64,000 bases of DNA from Sclerodactyla briareus (GCA_026419785.1 JAODTK010003032.1:110505-174504), one strand, 5' to 3'; positions 11,931-23,652 are shown, numbered from the stretch's first letter. Program-made: numbers and translations. Notes: generated by a model from the letters alone, not told the origin.

Positions 11931-13140
11931 CACTTAGTCATACGTAACAAATACAGAAATCTGTGGGAAAGGGTAAAAAGGAGGGGACAAAACCACTAAA
12001 ATATGCCCTCACTCTATTAACCGGCCTACTAAACCCAAGGCCGTGGAACCGTCGTTCCAATAATGTTCAACGCAAAAACATGGAAACCCAACCGATTCGC
12101 CAAGTTCTAACAACCAAACCATCTACACACCCTTCCAATGCGAATAGCATCACAATGTACAGACCCTCGTGACTCGAGGTGGGGGGGGGGGAGGGAGTAT
12201 TCCTCGGCCCTCCTTAAAGCGTACAACTCACAACATACAGATGAAACACCTCCAACGTAGGCTTCTAGCCCTGAAAAACCTCGTACACCAAGACAGTTCT
12301 CCCTTCCTAATTGTCCCTAATTCCCACACTCAACCTGAAGATCCCCCCAACACTAATGAAAACAACGAAATTACACTTTAACTCACCCTCAGGAAATCCA
12401 TTGACAACGACCAAAGTTGGGCGTGCGCCGTCATGCAGTCATAGCACACACTAAATGCTGGTAAAAGCGGGCCCACCCGGCCCACTACACACCATTAAGA
12501 AACCAATTCCCCCAACGAGAAATCCCGGGCTGGTCTCCCTGGTGATAACGTATAATCCCATAACAATAATCATTCAGCTAACTTCTGTCTCTCCCAGGCA
12601 ATCGTGAAGTACGTCCAACAGCGCATTGAAAACCAAGACACCTCATGATTTCGCCTATGGCATGTAAAATACAAAGCGTCTACGAGCATATGCAAATTAG
12701 TCCCCGTTGTTTTTAAAATAGCAATCCTATTCCGCGTATTCACTCAATACACATTCTTGACGTTGTGGCAATCTCAACGAACACACTAGAAAGTCACCCC
12801 TGTATGACCCGCTCCCGCAACTATGGTAGGTAATACTGACCCATTCCACACCTTTCAAACATGAGAATAACATGAGCACTTGCTCCCCAAAACTCGGAGG
12901 AACAAAACAAAGCGCTTTAACGATTTACCCTTATCAGAGGAATTTATATTTATCTACGCGCTCCGACAATCCATCGAGTATGTGGCAACAGCTGATACAA
13001 CGCCGGTTGTACCCCAGTGCCTCACAGGGTCCCATTTTAGCACCTGGTGGAGAGGGGCAGAATACTCTGATAATAAATCGTTGAAATAGACACTCGCGGC
13101 CTAATACCGCCACCCGGATATCCATTCAAGCAATTAGTGA
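11930..13140. other. C- and A-rich, G-poor segment, possible decayed retroelement
   Basis: About 1.2 kb in which the plus strand is rich in C and A and poor in G, apart from a G run near 12,181. Several plus-strand frames of 60-70 codons follow each other. The one at 12,880-13,089 is the most protein-like (…EFIFIYALRQSIEYVATADT…), but I recognise no domain. The strand asymmetry resembles the sense strand of some retroelements; 43,870-44,300 has a similar composition. Confidence 0.25.
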
Positions 13141-13749
13141 TAGAAAATCTGAACCATGCTGCATACTCCCCGTATTTTCTCTTCTCCAGCACTGCAGTGC
13201 TTCACAGTCACTGTATGAAGGGATGATGTTACTATCGTCGTTGGAGAGTCCAATCTGATAGGTTTTCCGCGCATTTCCCAAACATTACTTTCCTGTGTTT
13301 TGAGAGAGACAATTGTCGCGAGTCAATCGGGTTCTCTTACACTCTACTGCTGGCAAAGCAGACATACTTTTCTTTTAGTGAACGTTCCCTTGAGTCAGCC
13401 GGCTGAAATCATCAACTGTGGTTGAAAAATTGACAATTTTGGTCACAGTTTTAAAAGTAACACAGTCGCATGCGGAGTGCGAGGAAAGTTGCATATTTTC
13501 TCTGGCCTGTTTCGTTTTCCTGAAGCTGAAGGGTATAGGTCCTTTAGTCACCCCAAACATTAATTAATGACTTGATACACTTTGGGTATATTTAATATGT
13601 ATAATCGTTCACTTCATGCAAATGTTCAAGTTTTTGATTCCATGAAAGTTATTGAGTGCAGTCTACCATTAGTAATGAATATGATTTTATTCAAGAAAGT
13701 GAGTATTGTATCCATTTGCTCAATTCAGGACGAAATCTGCATAATTCAG

Positions 13750-13865
13750 GCAATTTTAGTCACATTTTCATAAACTTATCTCCGTTTTGTAGACATGGTC
13801 AATGATTGTCCTTAAGAATTTGAAATCAGTCACTGATTAGTAAGCTGTTTCTGTTGAATGCTACA
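13750..13865. repeat. Dispersed repeat shared with 20,110-20,225
   Basis: TTTTAGTCACATTTTC…GTAGACATG…GAATTTGAAATCAGTCACTGATTAGTAAG recurs near 20,110-20,225, including a shared 25-base core (CACTGATTAGTAAGCTGTTTCTGTT). It may be the 3' untranslated tail of a retroelement, as both copies lie within about 350 bp of LINE-derived sequence. Confidence 0.6.
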
Positions 13866-14420
13866 TACAAAATCTGAAAGCGGCACATGGAACGACTTAT
13901 AATCGTGTGCATGGTTTGACTGATGGAAGAAACCACTGATCGCGCAACCAGGGGATCGCCTTGTCTTTCTATTTGGTACATTGTCCTTGCATTCCTGTTT
14001 CTTCCTCTCTCTGTTGGCTACATGATATACTGCTCCGCCATCCCAATGCTTGTCCTGTATAAGGGGTTCTTCTCTGTTCTCCACCCTGCACTAGGTACTC
14101 ATGAAACCCCTCCTTTACTGCCGTGCTAGTTGCTTCCCATCCACAACCTCTTTCAGACCTCGTCCACCCTGGTTTCTGGTACCTGGTAGTGGATCCTGTG
14201 AACATCGGCCCTTGGGTGGAATCCTTCGTACATGTTTGATGATTTTCCTTGTTTTGTTGCTGGTCCAGCTTCCGTCATTTTCCCCTCCTCCCTCTTTGTC
14301 ATTCCTTATCCCTGCGGTGTAGCGTCTCATCACGGGCAGTGCATATGTGTTGATTGCCGGATCTTGTTTTGCTTTTCCCGCACAGAGGCATTGCTGCGGT
14401 CGACTGAGTGGATACAAGAG
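13830..14420 (-). mobile_element. 3' end of a non-LTR retrotransposon ORF (frameshifted relic)
   Basis: On the minus strand, reading from 14,380 down, the frame gives INTYALPVMRRYTAGI, then SNKTRKII, then a GGRGLKEV block near 14,150. This is the conserved region downstream of the reverse-transcriptase catalytic domain in a widespread class of LINEs (annotated near the R2/RTE-type elements of marine invertebrates). It continues, after a frameshift, through 13,830-14,205. The catalytic domain itself and any endonuclease are missing, as expected of a 5'-truncated copy. Several stops and shifts make it non-functional. The family-level name is uncertain; the LINE origin is fairly secure. Confidence 0.6.
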
Positions 14421-14429
14421 AATTAGGTT

Positions 14430-15040
14430 TAACGTTTTGTTTGAGGAATCTCTCCCTCGTTAACTATTCCCACAAGCTGACAAGAGTAATATGTTTAATA
14501 CTTCGCACAACTGCATGCACTACATTCCATTTGTTCGAGTGTGATGATAACTACTATTGGCCGCAACTTACTGAACATGTACCATAACTCAGCGATAGTG
14601 AAGACCAACTGGCATGATAATCTGTGGAGGAAAAGGTTTGTTTGCTTAGCTCCTAAAATTGCATTCCGACAAAATTACAACTAGAATACCTTCGATCAAA
14701 GTTCTAGGATTCATCGGCAAATCACACTACAGATCAGCTATGAAAAATCCAATTGAACCTGCAGAAGTTGACGATTTCCTTCACATCGGGTCCCGATGAT
14801 GGGAAAGAAATCATGTTGAAGGGTTCATAGCACCGAATACACTTCGACATATACGGCAGTGTCATGCGCGATCAGAGAGTGATGGCCTGACTGGCATGTT
14901 TTTTTTCTTCTAATTCTCGAACTGTCTTATTTTCGTATAGGAGAAATCTACCAAAGTTTCTGAAACAGAGCGTATTGAGTCTACATAAGATCCAATTTCA
15001 CACACACAGTCATGGCAATATTGTCACTTGTTCTTGTTGG
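14430..15040. other. Spacer without recognised features
   Basis: AT-rich DNA with short frames only. It could contain more decayed LINE sequence upstream of the minus-strand fragment, but I could not read any. Confidence 0.4.
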
Positions 15041-15045
15041 TTGTA

Positions 15046-15345
15046 GGAGAGGAGGAACTCGTATTTAGGCAGAAAACTTCATCGAAATCTGAAAGGAATA
15101 TAGATGTTCCAAATTGGCGGTCCCATGAAAAACAGTCCACGCAATTAATCAAGTTAGAAATAGAGAAGCTGCCAGACGATTCCACAGAGTTTCGTTTGAA
15201 CACTACTAGCTGCAAAATTCTTGCAAATTTTACACCTTTAATGAGTCCCAGTATTCCTGAATTTACCTATCACGGGAACGAAGACGAGACACACCCACCA
15301 AGTTTCGTGGAAAATATCAAAGTCCGCATAACTTATGAAACATGA
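15046..15345 (+). CDS. Candidate terminal exon or orphan ORF, unknown product
   Basis: An open stretch begins after TTGTTGGTTGTAG (acceptor-like, AG ending at 15,045) and runs about 100 codons to a TGA at 15,343-15,345. The product would be hydrophilic, with mixed charge (EEELVFRQKTSSKSERN at the start, many Ser/Thr/Glu), no membrane segment and no domain I recognise. The balanced composition is more protein-like than most chance frames here. No partner exon or polyadenylation signal was found. It may be a last exon, a transposon piece or chance. Confidence 0.25.
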   Translation, partial: GEEELVFRQKTSSKSERNIDVPNWRSHEKQSTQLIKLEIEKLPDDSTEFRLNTTSCKILANFTPLMSPSIPEFTYHGNEDETHPPSFVENIKVRITYET

Positions 15346-15474
15346 AAAACGTCCAGCTAGTAACTGACTATGACTCGAGAGTCCTCTCATGACCGTAGGC
15401 ATAGGCGTAAGTCGTGGGGATGGGGGGGGTACATTCCCCCCAATATTTGATGTTGGGGATGGCCTATGTGCACA

Positions 15475-15490
15475 CCCCCCCCCCCCCCCC
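15475..15490. repeat. Poly-C run (16)
   Basis: A 16-base C homopolymer (a G run on the other strand), one of a series in this window: 15,794-15,812 (19 C), 16,164-16,175 (12 G), 16,396-16,412 (17 C), 24,216-24,230 (15 C), 31,319-31,333 (15 G), 31,425-31,436 (12 C), 47,204-47,215, 49,235-49,246, 53,384-53,397, 57,152-57,166 and 59,036-59,051. Lengths may be imprecise in the assembly. Confidence 0.8.
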
Positions 15491-15793
15491 AATGATCCAG
15501 GCATGCACCTCCCGAAACCATTGAAATGAGGGTAGCAACGAAGGTACAGTACCACCATAACACAAAGGCCAAACACATATTTTTTTAAAGATTGCTTGAA
15601 TCTTCAGTTGAGGAGGCGAAAATTCAGAAAATTGTTTCCCGTTACATCGATATAAAACCTACAGTTGGCCCATGCACATACTTCGTCCCATTTGGCAAAT
15701 ATGTTTTTTTCTCCATACGTGCCACCTGCAAGTGCGGGGAACATATGGAAAGGCCACAAGGAGAATTTGGTTTGAGACACGATTCATGCCCCA

Positions 15794-15812
15794 CCCCCCC
15801 CCCCCCCCCCCC
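15794..15812. repeat. Poly-C run (19)
   Basis: Nineteen consecutive C bases after CCCA. Open frames translating it as Pro or Gly runs are artefacts. Confidence 0.85.
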
Positions 15813-16419
15813 GCCACATGCTGTATTCCAACTGACATTTCCCTAACACTGCACATAACAAATGGAAAGAGTTCAGTTCTACTTCCAATCCTTTTTTGTT
15901 TATTACACACTGACGTGCTGCTTCTTGATTAAAGCTATCTGCAACGAAACACAGGGTCGGCGGGTTCGTGCGCCTCAGTATGAAGGTTCACGTGATTGAC
16001 ATTTGGTACTATATATAGTCGCTAAGGCGGGACAAAACATTTCGGGGACATGTACAATTTGGACAAAACATTTGAACGGTATTAGGTTCCACAATAACCT
16101 TGCATTAACACACCCAACTGGTTACTATTGCACCTGAGCTTACAGCATTCTGTCTCTGGGCAAGGGGGGGGGGGGTGATTGACAAGCTTTTTATTTTATA
16201 ATTGCACTTCATTTGGATAGTTGTGATATCATATCAGCATATTTCCATAACAACTGATAGCTACTACAGCTCTCAACATCAGAATTCAGCAACAATAAAG
16301 CAATGTCATTCGTAGTCTGTGTATCGTGTTAGCAGTTGAAGTACATGACTCTATGTACACCAAGCACAATATGGTTCCTCTATATATAACTACAGCCCCC
16401 CCCCCCCCCCCCTATCCCT

Positions 16420-16780
16420 CCCCTAACCCCTGCTGAAAAATCCAGATAATGTAGGCCTAAACTTAACCATGCTGCTTTGAGGCCTGTCTCAAGTTAATAT
16501 TGAACCCCAGCACCAGTCCAAAAAAGATCTGGGTCAGCACCAATTGTTTACAGATGCAGGTAGCAGGCAGGGTTAACGTGCGACGGGAAGTAGGCTAACA
16601 AATCTCCTCCTAGGGATTCCCAGATGAGGGGTGGAGTATAAAATGGGTAGGCTAGTTTGGGTGGGCTAGTTTCTAGGTAGACTGATCCTATATGAAAGCG
16701 CCGATTATTAACTGGTATATATGTCATCGAAGATAGTTTAAGGCTAATTGTCAGATGTTAATTATATCCTAATGGTTATT
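16420..16780. other. Spacer between poly-C run and TGACCT-rich repeat
   Basis: No coding signal; a duplicated GTAGGCTAGTTTGGGTGGGCTAGTTT phrase lies near 16,645-16,672. It ends where the TGACCT-rich repeat begins. Confidence 0.4.
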
Positions 16781-18065
16781 CCAATTAGTTTTTGGTCCAT
16801 AGGTGACGTTGAATGACCTCTGTTTTTTATGAAAAATCTTACACTTGATACTTTGCACTATGCTACGAAGTATCAGCCATATCGGATACTGTCACTGGAA
16901 GTTATTGCAGGAATGTTATGATTTGGCTTTTTTTTTTACCTTGAAGGACCTTTGATAACAGACGTTTCTTTCTTTATAAGAAATTGCTTTCCTCGATTTG
17001 ACGCCCAAGCTCAAAAATATTATGTAATCAGATACACGCCCTATGCTATGCCCAAAAGATGTCAAAATCGACCTTTGGCCCCTTGTAACTTGAAGACCTT
17101 GGTTTCGTCTATGTAGCACACAGAGCTCTATCACATATCCAAAAATTGACGGTTTTTATTCCTTTGCCCTGTAACTCCTGAAATAAGCACAAACACTTGA
17201 CCTTTGACCTCTTGACCTAATCTTTAGATGTTGTTCGATCCACTGAACCAAAACATTACCATGACAAATCTGTACGAGCACCCTAACTTGCACTCATTCC
17301 AATTGTTATTGGCCATTTAACAAACTGCGAAAATTGCGTAATTGATGCAAATTATTCACAATAAAATGACCTTCAGTGACATTTACACTGTTGTTAAATT
17401 CATCAGGATTGAAGGTGTACCATCACTACCAGTCTCATTGGGATTCAACCAACTTTAAAATATGCACAAATTATGCAATTAGACTAGTTAAATGCGAATT
17501 AGTAACGTTAACTGAAACCCTTTGGTAACCTTGTCCCTACTGTAATTTTTATTGGGACTATGGATAAACCATCTCCACCGAGTTTCTTCAAATCCAACGA
17601 CCTAAAAAAAAAAATCGCTGAAATATGCAAATTAGAATACTTAATAAGCATATATCATACCAGGTATCTAATCGTTCGTTACACTCCATAGTTTTTTATA
17701 CTACTCATACTCTGAACGGTATCACCAATGCATCTACCGATTAAGGGATATATTGTTCACAAGCTTCCGGTCCAATTGTCATTAAATATGCAAATTTATG
17801 CAAATGAGTATGATCTTTCGGGACAAAAAGGTGGATCTCATCGACAACTCTTCACCGCACACCTCCGCAAAATGGTTTCAGCATGACGGCTTTCACCTTC
17901 CACGGTTCAGGAGACATCGACCGCCATACGGACATACATACAGACAAACAGACAGACAGACACACACAAACAGTCAGACAGACAGACGACGGACAGAGGG
18001 ACAGACAGGCAGACACAACAAAGTGACCACTATGTCTCTCTTTGAACAAAGTTCAGGCGAGACAA
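16780..18065 (+). mobile_element. TGACCT-rich repeat with (CAGA)n and terminal hairpin, copy D
   Basis: Homologous to 34,430-37,260. It opens with TTTTTGGTCCATAGGTGACGTTGAATGACC and contains several TGACCT half-sites. It passes through TATGCAAATTAGA (17,620s) and ACGGTATCACCAATGCATCTACCGATTAAGGGATAT, then a CAGA-type microsatellite (17,935-18,015). It ends with AACAAAGTGACCACTATGTCTC and the hairpin TTGAACAAAGTTCAGGCGAGAC. No coding capacity. The microsatellite-then-hairpin ending resembles Helentron-associated elements, but a 5' terminus was not pinned down. Frames of 65-96 codons over the microsatellite are artefacts. Confidence 0.6.
17935..18018. repeat. (CAGA)n microsatellite, interrupted
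   Basis: CAGACAGA-type repeat with CACA and GACGG interruptions, lying directly 5' of the conserved tail of copy D. The equivalent position in copy E (37,130-37,208) carries the same motif. Confidence 0.85.
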
Positions 18066-18069
18066 AAAA

Positions 18070-19515
18070 TGACAAAATTTTCTACTGACTGGCTCGATTT
18101 TGTTTTTAAATCGAAGATCCGAAAATGCACATCTTTTCCAACGACAGTAATGTTCGAGCAAATAAACAAGATGCGGGCAACCTCTAACCCAATTGGAAGG
18201 GTCTACGGGCAGCGGAATACTTCTAAAAATTGAGGTATGGTAGAAATGAAGGTCTCGATGAAGAATTATAGGGAATAAACATTGATCAGCTTTTGTAATT
18301 TATTGTCAATTTCAGTGGAGTTGCTCATTCATTTAGGCTGGGAAGTGCCATTTCCTGCAATCTCAGGGGTCTGTTTTCCACGAATTTTATTTTTATTAAA
18401 TTACTTTTATTTCGCCAACTGATTGTGGCGCTATTTTTTGTTAATACAAATCGCCGCTTCATATCTGACGACTGAGTCAACAGATTTAGTTAATCAGTGC
18501 GCCATGCTGTATACTATGATTTCAAATTACGGAAAAGTTTGGGACATGTAGGCCTATTTACGGATGGGCTGATGATTTTAACTTGCGACATAAAGGCGAG
18601 TATGGAACTTGGAGTGAAAATGGAATTATTGTAAGAGGATGCATAGTAGATATGTTTCCTGCTAACATCTCGACTCATCGGTTATGTATTAACATTTCTA
18701 TGAAGAAAAAAACATTCTCGTTAAACTGGAAACTGCAGACATGCGATACTATTTCAAGGCTGGTTAAATGCAGTTTAAAAGCACACATCCAGTTTTTTTT
18801 TCGGCCATCTGAAGGGTCTTAATATCCAACATTTTTCGGGTCCGCTCAGATAGTCTCCGCACCAGTCATCCCCCATGCCAAAAACAAAGCTATGCCACTG
18901 ACCGTAGGTAGACCATATCCGTCATGTACATTCACAAATACTGTTATTGGTTTTCCTGAAATCTGATTGGGCCGAAAGAGTTGAATCGAGGACAGTCTCG
19001 ATTCGAATCGAGAGCAGAGTGCTTTGCATATTCTGTGTCCGAGGGGGAATTTATGAATCTGATTGTTTAGCTGGTGCGCAGACATAGTAAATGTACTTTG
19101 CCATGTATCAGCCAGCACACAAAGCGAACTTTAAAAACACATATATAGCTTTGGTTTGAAAAGTTGCTATGGTGTGGTCACGGCAACATTTCAGTGATGC
19201 ATCGTTCAGTCCATATAGCGCAGCATGCACACTGAGAGTCTGACCCTGACATGTAAACAAAACTAACTCTATTATTACGCACTATAACAGCCTTGCTTCA
19301 TAAATACAAAGCTGGGCGACGCTCATCTTTTCTTTCAAATGTCATGATGTCACTGAACCTGATTAAGGGATGAATGATGATGACAACAACAGAATTGTAA
19401 AGTGAAGCGCATTGCAAAGTGAAGCGCATTTTTTCTGAGTTCTTCTTATACTAACCCAGTTATATTTATGAATGGCGATAAAAACTAGGGTGCCTCGGTC
19501 TTTTGTAGCATTTAA
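18070..19515. other. Spacer without recognised genes
   Basis: Short frames only. A partly palindromic GATTCGAATCGAGAGCAG lies near 19,000, and a 14-base repeat (AAAGTGAAGCGCATT) occurs twice at 19,398-19,430. I see no exon, RNA gene or recognisable transposon. Confidence 0.45.
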
Positions 19516-19522
19516 GCTCTCT

Positions 19523-19594
19523 GATTACGTCATCGTAGAGGCTAAACCCTTCGCCTCAGGCTCGGGGTTTTTAGGCCTCCACGATGACGTCATC
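19523..19594. repeat. Foldback palindrome, about 27-31 bp arms
   Basis: Left arm 19,523-19,549 begins GATTACGTCATCG and right arm 19,564-19,594 ends CGATGACGTCATC. The arms pair over GTCATCG(T)AGAGGC-TAAACCC and enclose a 14-base loop (TTCGCCTCAGGCTC). Each arm contains a CRE-like ACGTCA. It is probably a degenerate MITE or foldback element. Confidence 0.75.
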
Positions 19595-19689
19595 ATTGGC
19601 CCTGAATGCAACAATCGACCTCGCCCCCCTCTTATTCATTCATCCCCTAAATAACGTGAGGGTGACAGGCTCAAAAGTCCTCTCCCTCC

Positions 19690-19775
19690 TCCCACTCGTG
19701 TCGCCTGAACAAAGCTCAGGAAGAGACTCAGCGATCACTTTGTCGTGTGTGTCTTGTCTTGTCGTGTCTGGTACC
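19690..19775 (-). mobile_element. Minus-strand 3' tail of the (CAGA)n-hairpin family
   Basis: Read on the minus strand, this carries ACAC-type repeat, GACAAAGTGATCGCTGAGTCTC and CTGAGCTTTGTTCAGGCGACA. It matches the conserved tails of copies D and E at most positions, including the GTTCAGGCGA hairpin arm. Only the tail is recognisable; it is a third, inverted copy. Confidence 0.65.
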
Positions 19776-20109
19776 ATGCAAACACCAACTAGTGGTAATT
19801 ACTGCATAGCTGCAACAGCTGTGTATATATGCACTGCATAGCTGTGTATATATGTAGGTGTGACTAGAGGTGTGTCACTAGACGTCCTTCAGTGCGCCTC
19901 ATTTGCCTAAATTATTCCAAGTTTCAAAGTTCGTTCGATTTTCATGAAGCTTGATGTGATAGCCTTTAACATAAATTCGAGTCGTAGGGGGGTTATTCAA
20001 TGTGTATAAATTGCTTCATTTATGCAGGTTTTCATGAAACATATAAGGTGCGCCACCATCAGTCCTGAGATATTTGAAATTAGAAATTGGGTCACCGGGA
20101 GAGGAGTAT

Positions 20110-20225
20110 CGTGTTAGGAAATTTTGGTCACATTTCCACGAAACGTAGTACTCCTTTGGTAGACATGATTTATGAGTTTGAAATTGGTCACTGATTAGTA
20201 AGCTGTTTCTGTTAGATACTAATAC
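20110..20225. repeat. Dispersed repeat shared with 13,750-13,865
   Basis: This copy has TTTTGGTCACATTTCC…GTAGACATGATTTATGAGTTTGAAATTGGTCACTGATTAGTAAGC. It is followed within 320 bases by LINE 3' sequence on the plus strand. Confidence 0.6.
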
Positions 20226-20479
20226 ACTGGGGCGATCAACTTGTTTTTTGTTTTTTTTAAGGGAATGCTTCAGCGATGCTTGCCTAGTTGGAGACTAGAT
20301 ATTGGTGGAACGAATAAACTGTTTTTTTAGTCTGGCGAAAAAGGGGTCGCATGGACAGCTAAATATCTCCCACAATGATAAAAAGGGCATGTGAAGTCTC
20401 ACCTGGTGATATTATAGTCAGCCAATTTCATCAGATACCCTAACTTCGATTAGCGTATCTGCGGAGAGAGCAGAGTTCC

Positions 20480-20845
20480 CCCCACAGACATGCTCCATCG
20501 TAAAGAGCACTCTGAAATGTCAGGATGCTGGAGCACTGTTGGACTGAGACGGCGATTGGATCCCTTTTTTCAATACCTCACTTCGCCGCATCCTCGGTTA
20601 CCGCTGACAGGATCATGTACCTAATACCGGGATTCTCGGGAAGACTGGGGTGGTGGAGGTTTGTTGCCTTATTCGTGGTCGCCAGAGGCGCTTCTCCAGT
20701 CTCCTCGGGGAGTTTGAATGGATTGGCCAAGCCTCCAGGCCTGGTTAGTTGCCTGGATGAGGCCGGGCGATTAGTTAGAAGCCGTGGACGTATCGGCCCA
20801 GTGGCCTCCTAGCATTGGTATCACGAGTGAGTGAGTGAGTGGCGC
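20480..20845 (+). mobile_element. LINE 3' end with GTGA repeat tail
   Basis: A frame from about 20,568 reads FNTSLRRILGYR, then, past a stop, QDHVPN and GKTGVVEV, CLIRGRQRRF and further weakly conserved residues. This corresponds to the C-terminal region of a non-LTR retrotransposon polyprotein common in marine invertebrates. In intact relatives a Leu-Arg-Arg-Ile-Leu-Gly motif is followed by an Arg-rich helix of this kind. The element ends in a (GTGA)n tail (GAGTGAGTGAGTGAG, 20,825-20,840), consistent with target-primed integration. Reverse-transcriptase core and endonuclease are missing and there are stops. Confidence 0.55.
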
Positions 20846-20849
20846 AGTC

Positions 20850-22720
20850 CCAGAGTACGGAATATTGGTCAGAATATAGTCCTTCAATTTCCTACCACAA
20901 AACAATTGGGAGAACGTTCCAACACGTCACATTCCAAACTCACAGTCACTTGTAACCGTATAGCTAGGATTCTACTAAGAGGTATATTTTCCTCTACGGA
21001 TCCCCAGTGCACTTTGCGAGCAGAGATCCTACGGGAGAATGCCTCGCTCACCCCAAACCTCAGTTTCATGGGTTATACCTAGGCTCCCCACACTTTTATG
21101 AACATAGCACAGAATCTCACCCTGTACAATTTCTCACTAATGATCATAATAATCTGATAATAGTACATGTAACTGGTGGCTCGATGACCTTTAATCATTG
21201 GACTTACATTTGGGCAGAGGCAAATGTTCCACTTGATTGTGGGTAGTACACTCGATATTGTACTATCACAGGTACTTATCATGGGGAACTCACAAGTATG
21301 AATGTCATCCATCTTGGCATCTAGGTGGGGATGATTATCATAATGGAAAGCTGAAATTTGTCGAATTGTCAATTTTGCACAACGTTCATATTGTCGATGA
21401 GGAATGACTCCTGATATACTGACAACCGAAACAATTGAATTCCCTGTCTCGGGATATGGAAGCAACTCGCCATAGTTTAATTGGATCAGACCACAACATT
21501 CTGGTCTCTGTTACAAGAATCTCTAAACCTTGACCTCCGTTGACCTCAAATGCCCTTTACCGCAAAAGCATTAATACCTCTTAATATGACATAATACTAA
21601 TTAACAATATAAGCATAAGACCTGTCGAGCTTGGCCGGATGATGATTTTCACAACATATTTATTTCCCACAAGAAGACCCTATTTACACCAAACTAAAAC
21701 GGCATGTACCCTCCATAAGAAAGTTATTCACCAAAATTCAGCTTGATCGTATCATGTATTATGACTCACTACAAGGATTTCAGCTTCTAAACTAAGATAA
21801 TTCTAAGCTGAACAGAAAAACAGCAGGGTCATGTACTCATCATGGGAAACACACATACCAAGTGCGAGCCACATCTATCCAGGCGGGGTTGAGTCACTCG
21901 TGTTTACAAGCTGAAAATCCCATTCGATATTGTTTCTAATCAAAATGGTATTTTCTTTCACAAAAAGACCACGAATTACCCTCCAATGAGGTTCCTAGAT
22001 TCCGCCATAAGAAAGATACCCACGATATTTAACTTTTCAGACCCAAGCATCCTGGGTGGGCTTTGACCTCGACTTGATCCCAGAATATAGGGTTAATGTA
22101 CACACCACAGGGTATAAACACCGAGAACGAGTTTCGCGATTAAGGTGGGTAGAGATACCGTGTTTATAGCAAAATATTGGCTTATCACAGAATTTCAATT
22201 TTCAACAACAAAACATGGGGAGAATAGGGTTTGTGTACTCCCCAAACGAAGACCTTTTGGTGACCTCAAATGACCTACAGTAACACACAGAGAACACCAC
22301 ATGCCCTGTTATGAGCTTCATCCTTCAGGTGGGGTCGAATTATCGTATTTAGAAGCTGAAATTTGCAAAGTTATTGACTTTTCAAACAATTTGGATATTA
22401 CATCAAACATTGACCCGAAATATATAAAAAAAAATCATATGTTAGTTTGTACTTCAGATAATAAAGTACACATCAAATTTCATCTGATCAGACCAAGCGG
22501 GCGGCACTTTTCGTGTTCACAGGCTCACAGACTTTTGTGACTCAGATACCCCCTAACTGAGCCAAGCAATAGAAAAACGGTACTCATGGGGAACGCACAC
22601 ATCAAGTATAAGCTTCATCATCTCAGACCTGATGTAGGTGTGTTTTACAGCTGGGCATCACACACACATACATATCTACACATGCCTGATAAATTCCGGA
22701 TTCTGTCAAGAAACTAATAA
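20850..22720. repeat. Dispersed TGACCT-rich repeat family F, several diverged copies
   Basis: Recurrent phrases are TGTACTCATCATGGGAAACACACATACCAAG, GAGC(C/T)(A/T)CATC(C/T)ATCCAGG(C/T)GGGGTTGAG, CACAAGCTGAAA and GACCTCAAATGACC. They appear near 21,265-21,360, 21,520-21,560, 21,835-21,910, 22,260-22,340 and 22,575-22,650. The same family occurs at 53,740-54,130, 61,490-61,850 and 62,510-63,060. Non-coding; unit length about 300-400 bases. Confidence 0.65.
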
Positions 22721-22729
22721 AGGAGAAAA

Positions 22730-23640
22730 AACAACATTCTCCACCATTGCAACGGTGAGGCGATAGATATACCTACGATGTTTTGATGTCGATATGTTCC
22801 AATTATCTTACTTCAAATTGACCGCGATCCTACACGAAGTATCCTTCACGCACTCGTTTAAGAAACGTTAAGTCTTCCAGTCTTCCCCGTTTGCCAGTGA
22901 AAATGTGAGAAAGATATGTATACATGACCGTCACTTCGTTCGCCTTAGATCAAGTGCAAATAACCCGTTCAGGGGATGGAAGGCAGTCCAATTTAATCAC
23001 TCAGTAATGAACTGTCCAAACATTATATCCCGCAATCAGGCCTGATGAGTCTTAGTGGTGAGGAGTATAGGCTACTGATAACATGCATACTTCCGTGGAA
23101 TCCTTTCAAATTTTGAAGAATTGCATAATTTGACCTCGGATGACCTCAAGATGACCTACACTTTTGTCAGTACCAGGGTAAGGTGAGATCACGGAACCAA
23201 GTGAAAGTTAGGCGCAACTCCTTAAGTTCCGGCTCGTCGACGGCAGTGAAGACGACGTCTCCGCGGCTAAACCCACAAAACCATAACATTCCTGGAAGCT
23301 ACTCGTACGTGTCGCATTGATTTAATTAACGACTAGTGTGTTGCCGCTTCATCGAGGACTGTCCATTATTCTTTCACAGCTGAAGACGGAGGACTGGACA
23401 GTGCACGGTCATCCTACTTCTTCATGTAAATGACATGCCTATGCCCTTTGTTGCTGCCACTAGCAACACCGTGGTCAACAATGTTGCATTATATAGATGC
23501 TCTTATCGAAAAATAACTCGCATATTCGAAGACGGACGAATGAATAAACAACTAAATTAGCTTAATAATTTGGTCTCACTTTATTTGCAAATTTCCTCGA
23601 GAGATAGATTGAACAGCTTCCATTAGGAAAATACCCGCCC
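22730..23640. other. Spacer without recognised genes
   Basis: No long frame. A GC-richer patch at 23,215-23,290 (GGCTCGTCGACGGCAGTGAAGACGACG) has no readable domain and no partner. Confidence 0.4.
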
Positions 23641-23652
23641 CTCTAGTCACCT

